Below are positions 1 through 9,474 of a stretch of DNA of 64,000 nt, in pieces. Source of the DNA: an uncultured Collinsella sp. GTDB taxonomy: Bacteria > Actinomycetota > Coriobacteriia > Coriobacteriales > Coriobacteriaceae. Every line of letters starts with the position of its first letter. The first letter of the stretch is position 1. The notes beneath the pieces are model-generated. The model did no database searches. It was given only the letters and a program-made list of their open reading frames with translations, and was not told the origin of the DNA. The stretch spans positions 28,430 to 92,429 of the forward strand of contig UQHW01000005.1 in the NCBI GenBank assembly GCA_900540935.1, written 5' to 3'. A program made the translations under genes and the position numbers.

Positions 1-2007
1 AGCCGCCGCGAAGGCAACGGGGTCCTCGGGCAAAATGCCCTCGACCAGCAAGGCCTGGTCATAGAGCAGACCGGAGTACTGCTTGATCTTGTCGGCGTCG
101 CCCGCCTTCTGAGCAGCGACGAGCTTGGCAAAGACCGGGTGCTTGGCGTTGAGCTCGAGCACGCGCTGGCTCTTGGGCATACCGTCGGGCGCGCCCTCGG
201 GACCCTTCTGGAGCACCTTCTCCATCTCGAGCGAAAGCGGGCCCTCGGTGGTGATGCACGCAGGAGCATCGGTCAGGCGCGCAGAGACGGCGACCTTCTC
301 GACCTTGTCGCCGAGCGCCTCCTTCATAGCGCTAAAGAGGTCCTCGTTTTCCTTGGTGGCGTCCTCGGCCTCCTTCTTCTCGTCCTCGGTCGCCAGGTCG
401 AGATCACCGGTCGCGACGTTCTTGAGCTCCAGATGACGATCCTCGACCTCGGGCTCGGCACCGTCGGCCACGGCCTTTTCGGCAGCCTCGCGAGCTGCAT
501 CGTCCTCGTAGATCTTGGGCATATCGGCAGCAACGTACTCACGCATGGCCTGGAAGGTGAACTCATCCACATCTTGCGTCAGCAGCAGCACGTCATAGCC
601 GCGGTCGAGCACGCCCTTCACCACGGGCATCTTGGCCAGGCGCTCACGCGAGTCGCCGGCAGCATAGTAGATGGCCTTCTGGTCCTCGGGCATGCCCTTG
701 GCATACTCGGCCAGGGTAATCATCTTCTGTTCCTTGGCAGACCAGAACAGCAGCAGGTCGGCGAGCTCATCGGCCTTCATGCCATAGCTCGAGTAGATGC
801 CGTACTTAAGACCGCGGCCAAAGTTCTCAAAGAACTTCTCGTAGGCCTCGCGGTCGTTGTCACGCATATCCTCAAGGTCAGCGGTGATCTTCTTTTCCAC
901 ACGCTTGGCGATGGCCTTGAGCTGACGGTTCTGCTGCAGCGTCTCACGCGAAATATTGAGCGACACGTCGGCGGAATCCACGACGCCGCGGACAAAGTTG
1001 TAGTAGTCGGGCAGCAGGTCGTCGCACTTCTCCATAATCAGAACGTTGGAGCTGTAGAGCGCCAGGCCCTTCTCGTAGTCCTTGCTGTACAGATCGAACG
1101 GCGCGCGGCCCGGCACAAACAGCAGGGCGTCATACTCGAGCGTGCCCTCGGCATGGAAGCTGATGGTGCGCGCAGGATCGTCAAAGTCGTGGAACGTGGA
1201 CTTGTAGAACTCGTCGTAGTCCTTCTGCTCGACATCGGAGCTGCGCTTCTTCCAGATCGGTGTCATGGAATTGACGGTCTCGAGCTCCTGGTAGTCCTCG
1301 TACTCGGGCTTGTAATCGTCGCCGGCGTCCTCGGGCTTGGGTTTCTGGCGGCTCTTGGACACCATCATCTGAATCGGGTAGCGCACATAGTTGCTGTACT
1401 GCTGAATCAGGCTCTTGAGGCCCCACTCGGTCAGGAAGCGATCGTAGGTCTCGGCCTCGCCGTCGGCGTCGAGCTTCTCGTTCTCGCGCAGCGTCAGGAT
1501 GACATCGGTACCGTGCTCGGCACGCTCGCCGTCCTCGATGGTGTAGCCCTCAAGACCGTCGGATTCCCACACATGGGCGACATCCTCGCCGTAGGCGCGG
1601 CTGACGACCTTCACATGGCTAGCGACCATAAAAGCCGAGTAGAAGCCCACGCCAAACTGGCCGATGATGTCGACATCCGAACCCTGCTGCTCGGCGTTCT
1701 CGGTCTTAAACTCCTCGGAGCCGGAATGGGCGATGGTGCCCAGATTGCGCTCGAGCTCCTCGGCGGTCATGCCAATGCCGTTATCCGAGATGGTAATGGT
1801 GCGGGCGTCTTTATCAAAGGAGACGCGAATGGCCAGGTCGCCCTGGTCGATCTTGACGCTCGGGTCCTGCAGGCTCTTAAAGTTGAGCTTGTCGACGGCG
1901 TCGCTCGCGTTAGAGATAAGCTCGCGCAGGAAGATTTCCTTATTGGTGTAGATGGAGTTGATCATGAGGTCGAGCAGTTTTTTGCTCTCGGTCTTAAATT
2001 GACGCAT
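1..2007 (-). CDS. htpG: HSP90-family chaperone HtpG (3' end outside window)
   Basis: ATP-dependent cytosolic chaperone of the HSP90 family. The reading frame is open from the ATG at 2007 to base 1, giving 669 codons; comparison with the family suggests only about 20-30 C-terminal residues are missing. The start MRQFKTESKKLL, the NASDA box (residues about 33-37) and DNGIGM (about residues 73-78) are hallmarks of the GHKL ATP-binding domain. The last visible residues, YDQALLVEG followed by LPEDP, fit the conserved C-terminal dimerisation region. A GGACTGCAC stretch precedes the ATG at moderate SD strength. No CIRCE palindrome is visible upstream, so HrcA control is not indicated. The gene is separated from the upstream GNAT gene by about 200 bases. 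Confidence 0.97.
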   Translation of the reverse strand, partial: MRQFKTESKKLLDLMINSIYTNKEIFLRELISNASDAVDKLNFKSLQDPSVKIDQGDLAIRVSFDKDARTITISDNGIGMTAEELERNLGTIAHSGSEEFKTENAEQQGSDVDIIGQFGVGFYSAFMVASHVKVVSRAYGEDVAHVWESDGLEGYTIEDGERAEHGTDVILTLRENEKLDADGEAETYDRFLTEWGLKSLIQQYSNYVRYPIQMMVSKSRQKPKPEDAGDDYKPEYEDYQELETVNSMTPIWKKRSSDVEQKDYDEFYKSTFHDFDDPARTISFHAEGTLEYDALLFVPGRAPFDLYSKDYEKGLALYSSNVLIMEKCDDLLPDYYNFVRGVVDSADVSLNISRETLQQNRQLKAIAKRVEKKITADLEDMRDNDREAYEKFFENFGRGLKYGIYSSYGMKADELADLLLFWSAKEQKMITLAEYAKGMPEDQKAIYYAAGDSRERLAKMPVVKGVLDRGYDVLLLTQDVDEFTFQAMREYVAADMPKIYEDDAAREAAEKAVADGAEPEVEDRHLELKNVATGDLDLATEDEKKEAEDATKENEDLFSAMKEALGDKVEKVAVSARLTDAPACITTEGPLSLEMEKVLQKGPEGAPDGMPKSQRVLELNAKHPVFAKLVAAQKAGDADKIKQYSGLLYDQALLVEGILPEDPVAFAAA

Positions 2008-2209
2008 GTGCAGTCCTTTCGCGCTACCCCCGTCCGCAAAAACGGCCCGGTCGCCCGAGCCGAATCGCAGACCTGCTATGTTCAGACTTAGATTTTATAA
2101 CCCATTAGCGCGCATATATACATACGGAATCGAAAAACTGTATGTCTAAGCGCTCCAATGCGTCAATTGCCAAGGAGTGTCCCCAACCGCCGGCAGAAAA
2201 GGAACGTCC

Positions 2210-2710
2210 CTATCTGCCATCTACGCGCTTGGCCATCCAGACATGGGGTTGGCCCTCGTCTTCGTAATCTACCGGGGCAATTTGCGTGTAGCCCGCCTTT
2301 GCATAGAGCGGCAGCACGTATTCCTGCGCATGCAGCTTAATAAGCTTTGCGCCGGCATCGCGTGCACACAAAGCACTGGCATCGACGATCGCACTCGCCA
2401 GACCGCGACGGCGCATGCTCGGCAGCACAGCCACGCGCCCCATAATATAGGTCTCCCCCGCTGCGACGCCTTCGTCCAAATCGCACGACGGCGAAACCGG
2501 AGCCTCTGAATCTGCCGCGCGCTCAAGCTCTTCGGGAAACACGCGCGAGCAACCGGCAAGCTCGCCGTCTACATAGAGCGTCACATGAATGCAGCTCTGA
2601 TCCTCGTCGATAGCGTCGAACTCATTCTCGTAGCCCTGCTCGTCTATAAAAACGACGCGGCGCACCAACGCCGCGTCATCAAAGCATCCCGTCTTAAGTT
2701 GGATATCCAT
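2210..2710 (-). CDS. GNAT-family N-acetyltransferase
   Basis: Predicted acyl-CoA-dependent N-acetyltransferase of 166 aa, a single GNAT domain. The acetyl-CoA loop reads VLPSMRRRGLAS in the middle of the protein. The early FIDEQGYENEFDAID segment and the late GQPHVWMAK tail resemble the YjcF/ElaA-type branch of GNATs. An ATG at 2728 lies in frame but has no ribosome binding site. The ATG at 2710 has AAAGG about seven bases upstream and is preferred. The substrate cannot be told from sequence. It follows the PHP phosphatase by 39 bases and may be read through from that operon. Confidence 0.85.
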   Translation of the reverse strand: MDIQLKTGCFDDAALVRRVVFIDEQGYENEFDAIDEDQSCIHVTLYVDGELAGCSRVFPEELERAADSEAPVSPSCDLDEGVAAGETYIMGRVAVLPSMRRRGLASAIVDASALCARDAGAKLIKLHAQEYVLPLYAKAGYTQIAPVDYEDEGQPHVWMAKRVDGR

Positions 2711-2749
2711 GGCTGCCCTTTCATTCAATGCGAACGTTAGGGACAGATA

Positions 2750-3400
2750 TTAGCGAAAATGAGCTCCGCGCACGCTAAACTTCGCGCGAGCCTTCGCCAG
2801 GCAGTCGTAATGACCCACGTTATGGGCATCGCTCGCGATGAAGCTGTACAGGTTCTGATCGAACAGGCGCTGTGCCGGCTTTTTCTCGCGACCAAAGCGA
2901 CCGCCGGCAATAAAGTCCGCCGAAGCCTGCAGCTTGCAGCCCATATCGACCAGGCGCTCCGCCACGCTTACATCCTTTTGAACCGCACGATAGCGCTCAG
3001 GATGAGCGATAATCACCTGGTAACCACGGCACTGCAAATCGTAAATCGTGTTCTCGTACTCTCTAAACGCATACGCATCGGCATGCGTCGAAAGCTCGAG
3101 CAGAAACTCGTTGGTCCCATCGAAATGCAAGTGCTCCGCGGCATCGATACCAAGCTCAACGAGCTTTCGATGGTTGACCTCGAAGCCCATCTGGAGCGGA
3201 AAACCGTCAGCGTTATCACGCAGCAGCTCAAAGGCATCCCACATCTTGTCGTAATCAAAATAGGGATCACGGCAGTGAGGAGTGCAAACGATTCTGGTTA
3301 CACCGGCCCGCTTGGCAGCCTCGAGCATCGCCAAGCTCTCATCGAGATCGGCGGCGCCGTCGTCTACACCCGGCAAGATATGGCAATGAATGTCACGCAT
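2750..3400 (-). CDS. PHP-type tyrosine-protein phosphatase (CpsB/YwqE family)
   Basis: Predicted manganese-dependent protein-tyrosine phosphatase of 216 aa that removes phosphate from the C-terminal tyrosines of the partner BY-kinase. PHP metal motifs are visible in order: DIHCHILPGVDDGA at the N terminus, TPHCRDPYFD about residue 40, AHPERYRAV about residue 130 and ASDAHNVGHYD near the C terminus. The length is slightly short of the 240-255 aa common in the family. It lies 17 bases after the kinase gene and belongs to the same transcription unit (chain-length protein, kinase, phosphatase). This is the usual regulatory trio for capsular or exopolysaccharide polymerisation in Gram-positive bacteria. 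Confidence 0.92.
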   Translation of the reverse strand: MRDIHCHILPGVDDGAADLDESLAMLEAAKRAGVTRIVCTPHCRDPYFDYDKMWDAFELLRDNADGFPLQMGFEVNHRKLVELGIDAAEHLHFDGTNEFLLELSTHADAYAFREYENTIYDLQCRGYQVIIAHPERYRAVQKDVSVAERLVDMGCKLQASADFIAGGRFGREKKPAQRLFDQNLYSFIASDAHNVGHYDCLAKARAKFSVRGAHFR

Positions 3401-3417
3401 AGGTCAGCCTTAATCAA

Positions 3418-4155
3418 CTAAACGTTTGCTCGGTTGGTGAAGATGCCCTTTTTGGAAGTCCCCTGATCGTCGGAGCCCTTCTTCACCTTCTTACCGTCCT
3501 TGGTGTAGTAGGAGTAGTAGTACTCGCTGGTCTCGGTCTCGCAGTAGTTCATAACGGTACCGATGAGCTTGACCTTCTCGGACTTCTTAAGCTGACCGAT
3601 GGCGTTGAGCGCCTCCTCGCGCTTGGTGAAGTCCTCACGCACGACAAAAAGCGCACCGTCGGTCAGACTTGCGATCTCGGCAGCATCGATGAAGGTGCCG
3701 ACCGGGGGAGCATCAAAGATGACGTACTGGAACTTGGCGGACAGTGCCTTTACCAGCTTGGCAAAGCGGTGAGAGACGATGATGTCGGCAGGATTGGGAA
3801 TATGCGGCTCGGCATCGAGGAAGTAGAAGTTCTTCTGACCCGTCTCGACAATCGCCTGGTCAATAGAAACCTGCTCGGAAAGGACTGCATAGAGTCCGCC
3901 GCGGGAGCGGACGCCGAGCATATCGGCAAGGGACCGGCGACGCATATCAGCCTCGACCAGCAGGACGCTCTTGCCGCTGGTGGCGATAGCCTGGGCAAGG
4001 TTGATGGAAACCGTAGACTTGCCCTCGTTGGGAATCGAGGACGTAACGGTGATGGTGCGAATGGGGTCGTCCACGCTCGCAAAGCGGATGTTGGCCAGAA
4101 GGGTCTTGGCGGCATTCTGTACAACGAGCTTATCGGTGTTCTTTGCCTTAGCCAT
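3418..4155 (-). CDS. BY-type tyrosine kinase, CpsD/CapB-like
   Basis: Cytoplasmic bacterial tyrosine kinase of 245 aa acting with the adjacent membrane adaptor. Walker A is SSIPNEGKSTV (about 39-49), Walker A' is LLVEADMRRR (about 65-74) and Walker B is IFDAPPVG (about 146-153). A C-terminal tyrosine cluster, EYYYSYY at 211-217, is the expected autophosphorylation site and target of the PHP phosphatase downstream. The tail after it is Lys-rich. Its start lies two bases after the stop of the Wzz-type gene, so the two are translationally close. The split adaptor/kinase arrangement is typical of Gram-positives. No glycosyltransferase or polymerase genes are in this window, so the polysaccharide is unknown. 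Confidence 0.94.
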   Translation of the reverse strand: MAKAKNTDKLVVQNAAKTLLANIRFASVDDPIRTITVTSSIPNEGKSTVSINLAQAIATSGKSVLLVEADMRRRSLADMLGVRSRGGLYAVLSEQVSIDQAIVETGQKNFYFLDAEPHIPNPADIIVSHRFAKLVKALSAKFQYVIFDAPPVGTFIDAAEIASLTDGALFVVREDFTKREEALNAIGQLKKSEKVKLIGTVMNYCETETSEYYYSYYTKDGKKVKKGSDDQGTSKKGIFTNRANV

Positions 4156-4157
4156 GC

Positions 4158-4814
4158 CTATTTACCACCTTTCATAGCCGGAATTCGGCCAACAACGGGA
4201 ATGCCCAGGAGCTCTTCTGCCTCTTCGGCACCGCGGATGCGGGTGTTGAGCATGTCTGCCAAAACGACATAGGCAACTGCGATAAAGATGCCCGCGAGGA
4301 ACGCGACAGCAACGTACAGCATACGCTTGGGGCCGCTGGGGACTTCGGGAGTCTTAGCCTCGTCGATAACGTTGATGCTCTGGGCAGCGCCGACGTTCTG
4401 AGCGACCGTACTCACCGAGCTGGCCATGGCCTTTGCGACCTTAGCCGTCTCCTTGGCATCGGTGCCGGTAACCGAAAGCGTAATGACACGCGTGGTGGTC
4501 TCGGAGGAAACAGACACCTTGTAGTCATCCAGGTCAGCAAGGCCCAGCTCATTGGCAGCACCGCTCTTAACGCTATCGCTATCCAGCAGCGTGGCGATAT
4601 CGTTGGAAAGCATCTGGCTCGCCGAGAGATCGTTGTAGCTCATCTGACCGCTATCGTCGGTTTTGGCGAGAATGTACATGCTCGTCGTCGCGGTGTAGGT
4701 GTTGTCCATCGCAACGAAGGACACGATGCCCATGGCGATCGCGCAGACCACCGGAAGGGTGATGACCAGCTTAAGGTGCTTCTTCAGCAGCTGGAACAGT
4801 TCGAGAAGGGTCAT
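4158..4814 (-). CDS. Wzz-type chain-length determinant / kinase adaptor (CpsC-like)
   Basis: Membrane protein of 218 aa that sets polysaccharide chain length and activates the BY-kinase. It has a short cytoplasmic N terminus (MTLLELFQLLKKHL), a first transmembrane helix about residues 16-36, an extracytoplasmic Wzz domain containing YTATTSMYILAKTDD, and a second helix about residues 164-188. A Pro-containing segment (TPEVPSGPKRML) precedes that helix, as in Wzz proteins. The cytoplasmic tail ends IPVVGRIPAMKGGK. The ATG at 4814 is preceded by GAAAGGCAAGCTGC. It is first in the three-gene operon, and a candidate promoter lies upstream. Confidence 0.92.
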   Translation of the reverse strand: MTLLELFQLLKKHLKLVITLPVVCAIAMGIVSFVAMDNTYTATTSMYILAKTDDSGQMSYNDLSASQMLSNDIATLLDSDSVKSGAANELGLADLDDYKVSVSSETTTRVITLSVTGTDAKETAKVAKAMASSVSTVAQNVGAAQSINVIDEAKTPEVPSGPKRMLYVAVAFLAGIFIAVAYVVLADMLNTRIRGAEEAEELLGIPVVGRIPAMKGGK

Positions 4815-4861
4815 GCAGCTTGCCTTTCATTTCCCCAGTTCGGATTGACAAAACTGTCCGT

Positions 4862-4890
4862 ATGTTATCGCATCTTTTTACCGAGACCAA
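4862..4890 (-). promoter_or_regulatory. Candidate promoter of the Wzz-kinase-phosphatase operon
   Basis: On the minus strand TTGGTC and TAACAT are separated by 17 bases, about 48 bases before the ATG of the Wzz-type gene. The spacing is ideal for a housekeeping sigma factor and both hexamers are near-consensus. No operator symmetry was recognised around it. Confidence 0.5.
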
Positions 4891-4948
4891 ACTCTATACA
4901 TAAGAAACAGGCTCTCCTGTAAAAATGTCGGAAGCAATCGTAAAATTG

Positions 4949-4985
4949 CACAACAACGCCGCACCCGAAAGTCAAATGCGGCGTC
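4949..4985 (-). terminator. Terminator-like hairpin after the histidine kinase gene
   Basis: On the minus strand ACGCCGCA and TGCGGCGT form an 8-bp stem followed by a broken T run (TTGTTGT). It lies 25 bases beyond the stop of the phosphate-type histidine kinase and before the promoter of the polysaccharide operon, so it would separate the two units. Confidence 0.5.
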
Positions 4986-5009
4986 TGCATCAATATCTAT
5001 GTTGTATCG

Positions 5010-6434
5010 CTATGCGAATGGCTCGTCCTGCCGTATGGGAAACGTCACCGTAATGGTGGTTCCCACGCCCAACTCGCTCGACAGATCGAGCGTGGCGTGA
5101 TGATACAGGGCCGCATGCTTGACAATTGCAAGCCCCAGACCGGTTCCGCCGCGCGCCTTGGACCTACTCTTGTCCACGCGATAGAACCGCTCAAATACCT
5201 TGCCCTGTTCTTCAGGCGCGATACCGATTCCCGTGTCGGCGACCGCAAGGAACGGATGGCCTTCGTCGTTGGTGCCGCACTGCAGCGTAACCGCACCGCC
5301 GGGTCGATTGTAGCGGATGGCGTTGCTCGCCAGATTATAGATGAGCTCGTCAATCAAGCGCGACACGCCTTCGATGACCACAGGCTTGGTCTCATGACTT
5401 ATCGTCACATTCGCCTGACGGGCGACCTGTTCAAGACGCTGCTCAACCGCGTAGATGGCACGCGAGAGCTCAATAGGCTCCGTGGAACCAATGGGCACCG
5501 CCTCGCCCTCAGTTGCACGCTCGGCCTCGTCCAAGTTAGACAGCGTAAGGATATCGTTGACAAGCGCTGCCAAGCGGCCCGCCTCACGATAGATGCGACC
5601 GCCAAAGTTGCGCAGGTCGCCCTCGCCCTCGACCATGCCGTTTGCGATGAGCTCGGCATAGCCCGAAATCGCCGTAAGCGGCGTCTTGAGCTCATGGGTG
5701 ATATTCGCCGTGAACTCGCGGCGCATACGGTCGTTGTCCGCTAGCACCGCCATTTGGCGCTTGAGTTCCTGGCGCTGCGACTCGATACGCTCAAGCATGG
5801 GGACCATCTCGGCATAGGCGTGCTCATAGCTACGGCGTGGGTGGTCCAAATCCACCTCTTGCAACGGCGCGATGATGGCACGGGACTCGCGGCGCGCCAT
5901 AAAAAACGAGAGTACCGCACCCGCTGCTGCGATAAGCAGCATCGGCGCCACCATCGACAGCAAAATCGCCGCAACGCCAGGCTGGGCCTGCGCCAAGCGG
6001 ACAACCTGGCCGTTATCAAGGGCGACGGCGCGATACAGCATAATCTCGTCGAGCGTAGAGCTTGCGCGCTCCGCGGAACCCAAACCACTCTCAAAGGCCT
6101 CGATGACCTCGGGGCGATCGCCATGGTTGGGCAGTGTGGAAGGCGACGCCTCGTTGTCGTAGGCAACCGATCCATCCTTGTTAATCAGCGTGATGCGCAA
6201 GTCCTCGCGATCGAGGCTACGCAAGAACGGGATGGGCTCCTGCTGCTCGTCGAGGGCGGCAGCAATGAGCTCGGTTTCCTGCGCCAGATTGGCACTCGTG
6301 GCATCCGCCAAGGTGTTTTGCACAAAGAACGCACCCAGCACCGTAAACGCCACGATAACCGCCATGGCGCAGACAAAGATCGTCACAAAAACGCGGTGCG
6401 ACAGCGTATGTTTTCCCTGGGGGGCGAAGACCAC
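5010..6434 (-). CDS. phoR: Membrane sensor histidine kinase, PhoR-like
   Basis: Sensor kinase of 474 aa, paired with the response regulator four bases upstream. A transmembrane helix (about 13-38) is followed by an extracytoplasmic region of about 120 residues, a second helix (about 160-183), then the catalytic core. The H-box FTANITHELKTPLTAISGY holds the phospho-accepting His. The N-box (LIYNLASNAIRYN), G1 (VADTGIGIAPE) and G2 (GGTGLGLAIVKHA) are intact. The start is GTG, with a strong GGAGGAG site inside the end of the regulator gene. The PhoR assignment rests on domain layout and on pstB next door; the symbol is therefore tentative. Confidence 0.85.
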   Translation of the reverse strand: MVFAPQGKHTLSHRVFVTIFVCAMAVIVAFTVLGAFFVQNTLADATSANLAQETELIAAALDEQQEPIPFLRSLDREDLRITLINKDGSVAYDNEASPSTLPNHGDRPEVIEAFESGLGSAERASSTLDEIMLYRAVALDNGQVVRLAQAQPGVAAILLSMVAPMLLIAAAGAVLSFFMARRESRAIIAPLQEVDLDHPRRSYEHAYAEMVPMLERIESQRQELKRQMAVLADNDRMRREFTANITHELKTPLTAISGYAELIANGMVEGEGDLRNFGGRIYREAGRLAALVNDILTLSNLDEAERATEGEAVPIGSTEPIELSRAIYAVEQRLEQVARQANVTISHETKPVVIEGVSRLIDELIYNLASNAIRYNRPGGAVTLQCGTNDEGHPFLAVADTGIGIAPEEQGKVFERFYRVDKSRSKARGGTGLGLAIVKHAALYHHATLDLSSELGVGTTITVTFPIRQDEPFA

Positions 6435-6437
6435 GGG

Positions 6438-7166
6438 TTACTCCTCCGATGCGGTGGCCGCGGTGTCGTCACCTTCGGCACCATCACCGGCAGAAGGCTC
6501 GGCCAAGCGGTAGCCCACGCCACGCACGGTCTCGATGGCGCCGGCATGCTCGCCCAGTTTTTGGCGAAGCGTCTGCACGTGCACGTCAACGGTGCGCGAA
6601 CCGCCGTCGAAGTCCCAGCCCCACACGCTCTGCAGCAACGACTCGCGGGTAAAGACCACGCCGGGCTTGCGCATGAGGTACTCGAGCAGGTCGAACTCGC
6701 GCAGGGTGAGCTTAAGCGGCTCGCCGGCAACGGTCACCTCGCGATGGCTGGGCGAGAGCACGATGTCGCCCACGCTGAGCACATCGCTCGCCTGCTTGAC
6801 CATGCCGCCGCGACGCAGCAGTGCGCGGCAGCGGCTCGCAAGCTCCATGAGCGAGAAGGGTTTAGTCAGGTAATCGTCGGCACCGCCATCGAGCGCCATG
6901 ACCTTATCGAGCTCGGTGTCCTTGGCGGTAAGCATCATGATGGGCACCGTCGCCGTCAGGCGGTCGGCGCGCAGGCGACGCATAATCGCCAAACCATCGG
7001 TATCGGGCAGCATGATATCGAGCAGGACGGCATCGGGTACCCGTCGCGCCACGGCGGCCTTAAACTCGCCGTCGCACGAAAAGCCTTCGGCCTCGATCCC
7101 CTGCTTGCGCAGTGCATAGACCGTCAAATCCCTGATGTTGTCATCGTCCTCGACGTAATAGATCAT
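6438..7166 (-). CDS. phoP: OmpR-family response regulator, PhoP/PhoB-like
   Basis: Response regulator of 242 aa with an N-terminal receiver and a C-terminal winged-helix DNA-binding domain. Acidic residues EDDD open the receiver. The phospho-Asp lies in VLLDIMLPDTDG, and LTAKD and LTKPFS supply the conserved Thr and Lys. The DNA-binding half carries LTLREFDLLEYLM and GGSRTVDVHVQTLRQKLG. An in-frame ATG at 7190 gives nine extra residues but no ribosome site; the ATG at 7166 has AAGGGG seven bases upstream. It sits between pstB and the kinase, which points to phosphate control, though the assignment is by context. Confidence 0.87.
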   Translation of the reverse strand: MIYYVEDDDNIRDLTVYALRKQGIEAEGFSCDGEFKAAVARRVPDAVLLDIMLPDTDGLAIMRRLRADRLTATVPIMMLTAKDTELDKVMALDGGADDYLTKPFSLMELASRCRALLRRGGMVKQASDVLSVGDIVLSPSHREVTVAGEPLKLTLREFDLLEYLMRKPGVVFTRESLLQSVWGWDFDGGSRTVDVHVQTLRQKLGEHAGAIETVRGVGYRLAEPSAGDGAEGDDTAATASEE

Positions 7167-7230
7167 GTTGAACCCCTTTGCGGCCGGCATGACCGCATCT
7201 TAACCCTAAAGGTACCTTTACTAGATGGTA

Positions 7231-8106
<876 letters not shown>

Positions 8107-8181
8107 ACCGCATACCTCCACATCGATATCAATTCAGCAGTATCGATAGTAGAAATCGCGACTCATATGCACGTGAGCGCA

Positions 8182-8198
8182 TTGTCAAGTGTTTGTAA
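8182..8198 (-). promoter_or_regulatory. Candidate Pho-box-like direct repeat upstream of pstB
   Basis: On the minus strand TTACAA and TGACAA recur with an 11-base period (8193-8198 and 8182-8187), about 80 bases before the pstB start. PhoP/PhoB-type regulators bind 11-base-period direct repeats, and TTGACA overlaps as a possible -35. Only two copies are seen, so this is suggestive rather than firm. Confidence 0.35.
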
Positions 8199-8209
8199 GG
8201 GAACGCTGG

Positions 8210-9448
8210 CTATGCGGCGGGCAGCTCGATGGTGAATATCGTGTGTTCGGGCGTCGATTCACATGCAACGGTACCGCCGTGCGCCGCGATGATCTCCTTG
8301 GCAATAGCAAGGCCCAGACCGGCACCACCGCGATTGGTCGCACGCGCCGCATCCAGGCGATAGAACTTCTCAAAGATCACCTTGAGCTTAGCCGCAGGGA
8401 TAGGATCGCCCTGATTGATAAAGCGCACGCGCACGCCGCCATCGTCTTGGCGCCTGGCCTCGATCGTGATAGTCGAGCCCTCATAGCTATAGGCAACGGC
8501 GTTTTTCATGATGTTGTTAAACACGCGGGCCATCTTGTCGCCATCCACGAGCACCGTTAGGTCCTCGCGAATATCAACTTGGGCTTCCTTATGCTGCTCG
8601 TTGAGGATGGGATAGAACTCGTCAGCCACCTGAGCCAGCAGCAACCCCAGATCAACATAGCCGCGCGTGAGCACGATATCGTGGAAGTCAAAGCGCGTGA
8701 TATCGAAGAACTCTTCGATGAGCGCATCGAGCCGGTGCGCTTTGTCGAGAGCCACGCCCGTAAAGTGCGCACGTTGCTCAACCGGCAGCTCAGGAGCCTC
8801 TTGCAGCAGCGAAAGATAGCCCACCACACTGGCAAGCGGGGTGCGTAGGTCATGTGCCAAGTACGTGACCAGATCGTCCTTGCGATGAGATTCGTCACGC
8901 AAGGCCTGTTGCACCTTGCGCTCACGGTCACGCACGCGGTTAAGGGCGCCCTCGACCTCCAAGAAGTCGCCGTCGATGTTGTCCCAGGTGTCGGGGTGAT
9001 CGATCAGGCGATCTTGAATACGAGCAGCCAGCACACAATCGGCATGCTGCTCGCCCTGCTCATAGCCCTGGTAGCACAGGGCGCGGCCGCACAAGAACAG
9101 CACGCACGCGGCAAGCGCCAGCACAAAGCCAAGCATGTTGAATACAAAGCCGGCATCGAACAACACCGGCCCTTCGATGCCGCCGAGCGCCATGGCGCCA
9201 ATCGCCAACGTCATGGCCCACGCGGCGCCGCCAATCACCACGCAGCGGCACACGATCTCAAATCGATCGATCAGCAAAAAGCCGACAAGCAGCGCCGCCA
9301 AGATTCCGACGATGTTGTCGATGCCAATCAGCAGCAGGCTCAGCAAAAAGAGCAGCACCGTTGCAAGCGCGCGGTTGTCGACGACCGACCTCACGTATTC
9401 AAAGAGCCGATCGGGCACCTCGAACGCTTGCCTATCGTCTTTTGTCAT
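8210..9448 (-). CDS. VanS-like sensor histidine kinase
   Basis: Membrane sensor kinase of 412 aa. Four hydrophobic stretches occupy about residues 25-145, with little extracytoplasmic sequence. The dimerisation helix RKDDLVTYLAHDLRTPLASV is very like that of VanS kinases, and the G2 box is GGAGLGLAIAKEI. The frame runs upstream to 9613, but the ATG at 9448 has a GAGG site eight bases upstream and leaves only a 26-base gap after the regulator gene. The pair lies divergent from a D,D-carboxypeptidase gene, which suggests a cell-wall regulon. No vanHAX-type resistance genes are present, so no glycopeptide resistance is inferred. Confidence 0.87.
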   Translation of the reverse strand: MTKDDRQAFEVPDRLFEYVRSVVDNRALATVLLFLLSLLLIGIDNIVGILAALLVGFLLIDRFEIVCRCVVIGGAAWAMTLAIGAMALGGIEGPVLFDAGFVFNMLGFVLALAACVLFLCGRALCYQGYEQGEQHADCVLAARIQDRLIDHPDTWDNIDGDFLEVEGALNRVRDRERKVQQALRDESHRKDDLVTYLAHDLRTPLASVVGYLSLLQEAPELPVEQRAHFTGVALDKAHRLDALIEEFFDITRFDFHDIVLTRGYVDLGLLLAQVADEFYPILNEQHKEAQVDIREDLTVLVDGDKMARVFNNIMKNAVAYSYEGSTITIEARRQDDGGVRVRFINQGDPIPAAKLKVIFEKFYRLDAARATNRGGAGLGLAIAKEIIAAHGGTVACESTPEHTIFTIELPAA

Positions 9449-9474
9449 ATCAAGATCCTCACAAGCGAAAAGCG

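Noticed and set aside
139..2091. Long plus-strand open frame antisense to htpG
   Set aside because: It is the shadow of a high-G+C gene; its Leu/Val/Gly-rich translation shows no domain, while the opposite strand encodes HtpG throughout.
2008..2209. CIRCE or other heat-shock operator upstream of htpG
   Set aside because: No TTAGCACTC-N9-GAGTGCTAA-like inverted repeat is present; only AT-rich sequence and a degenerate GGGAC-containing repeat were seen.
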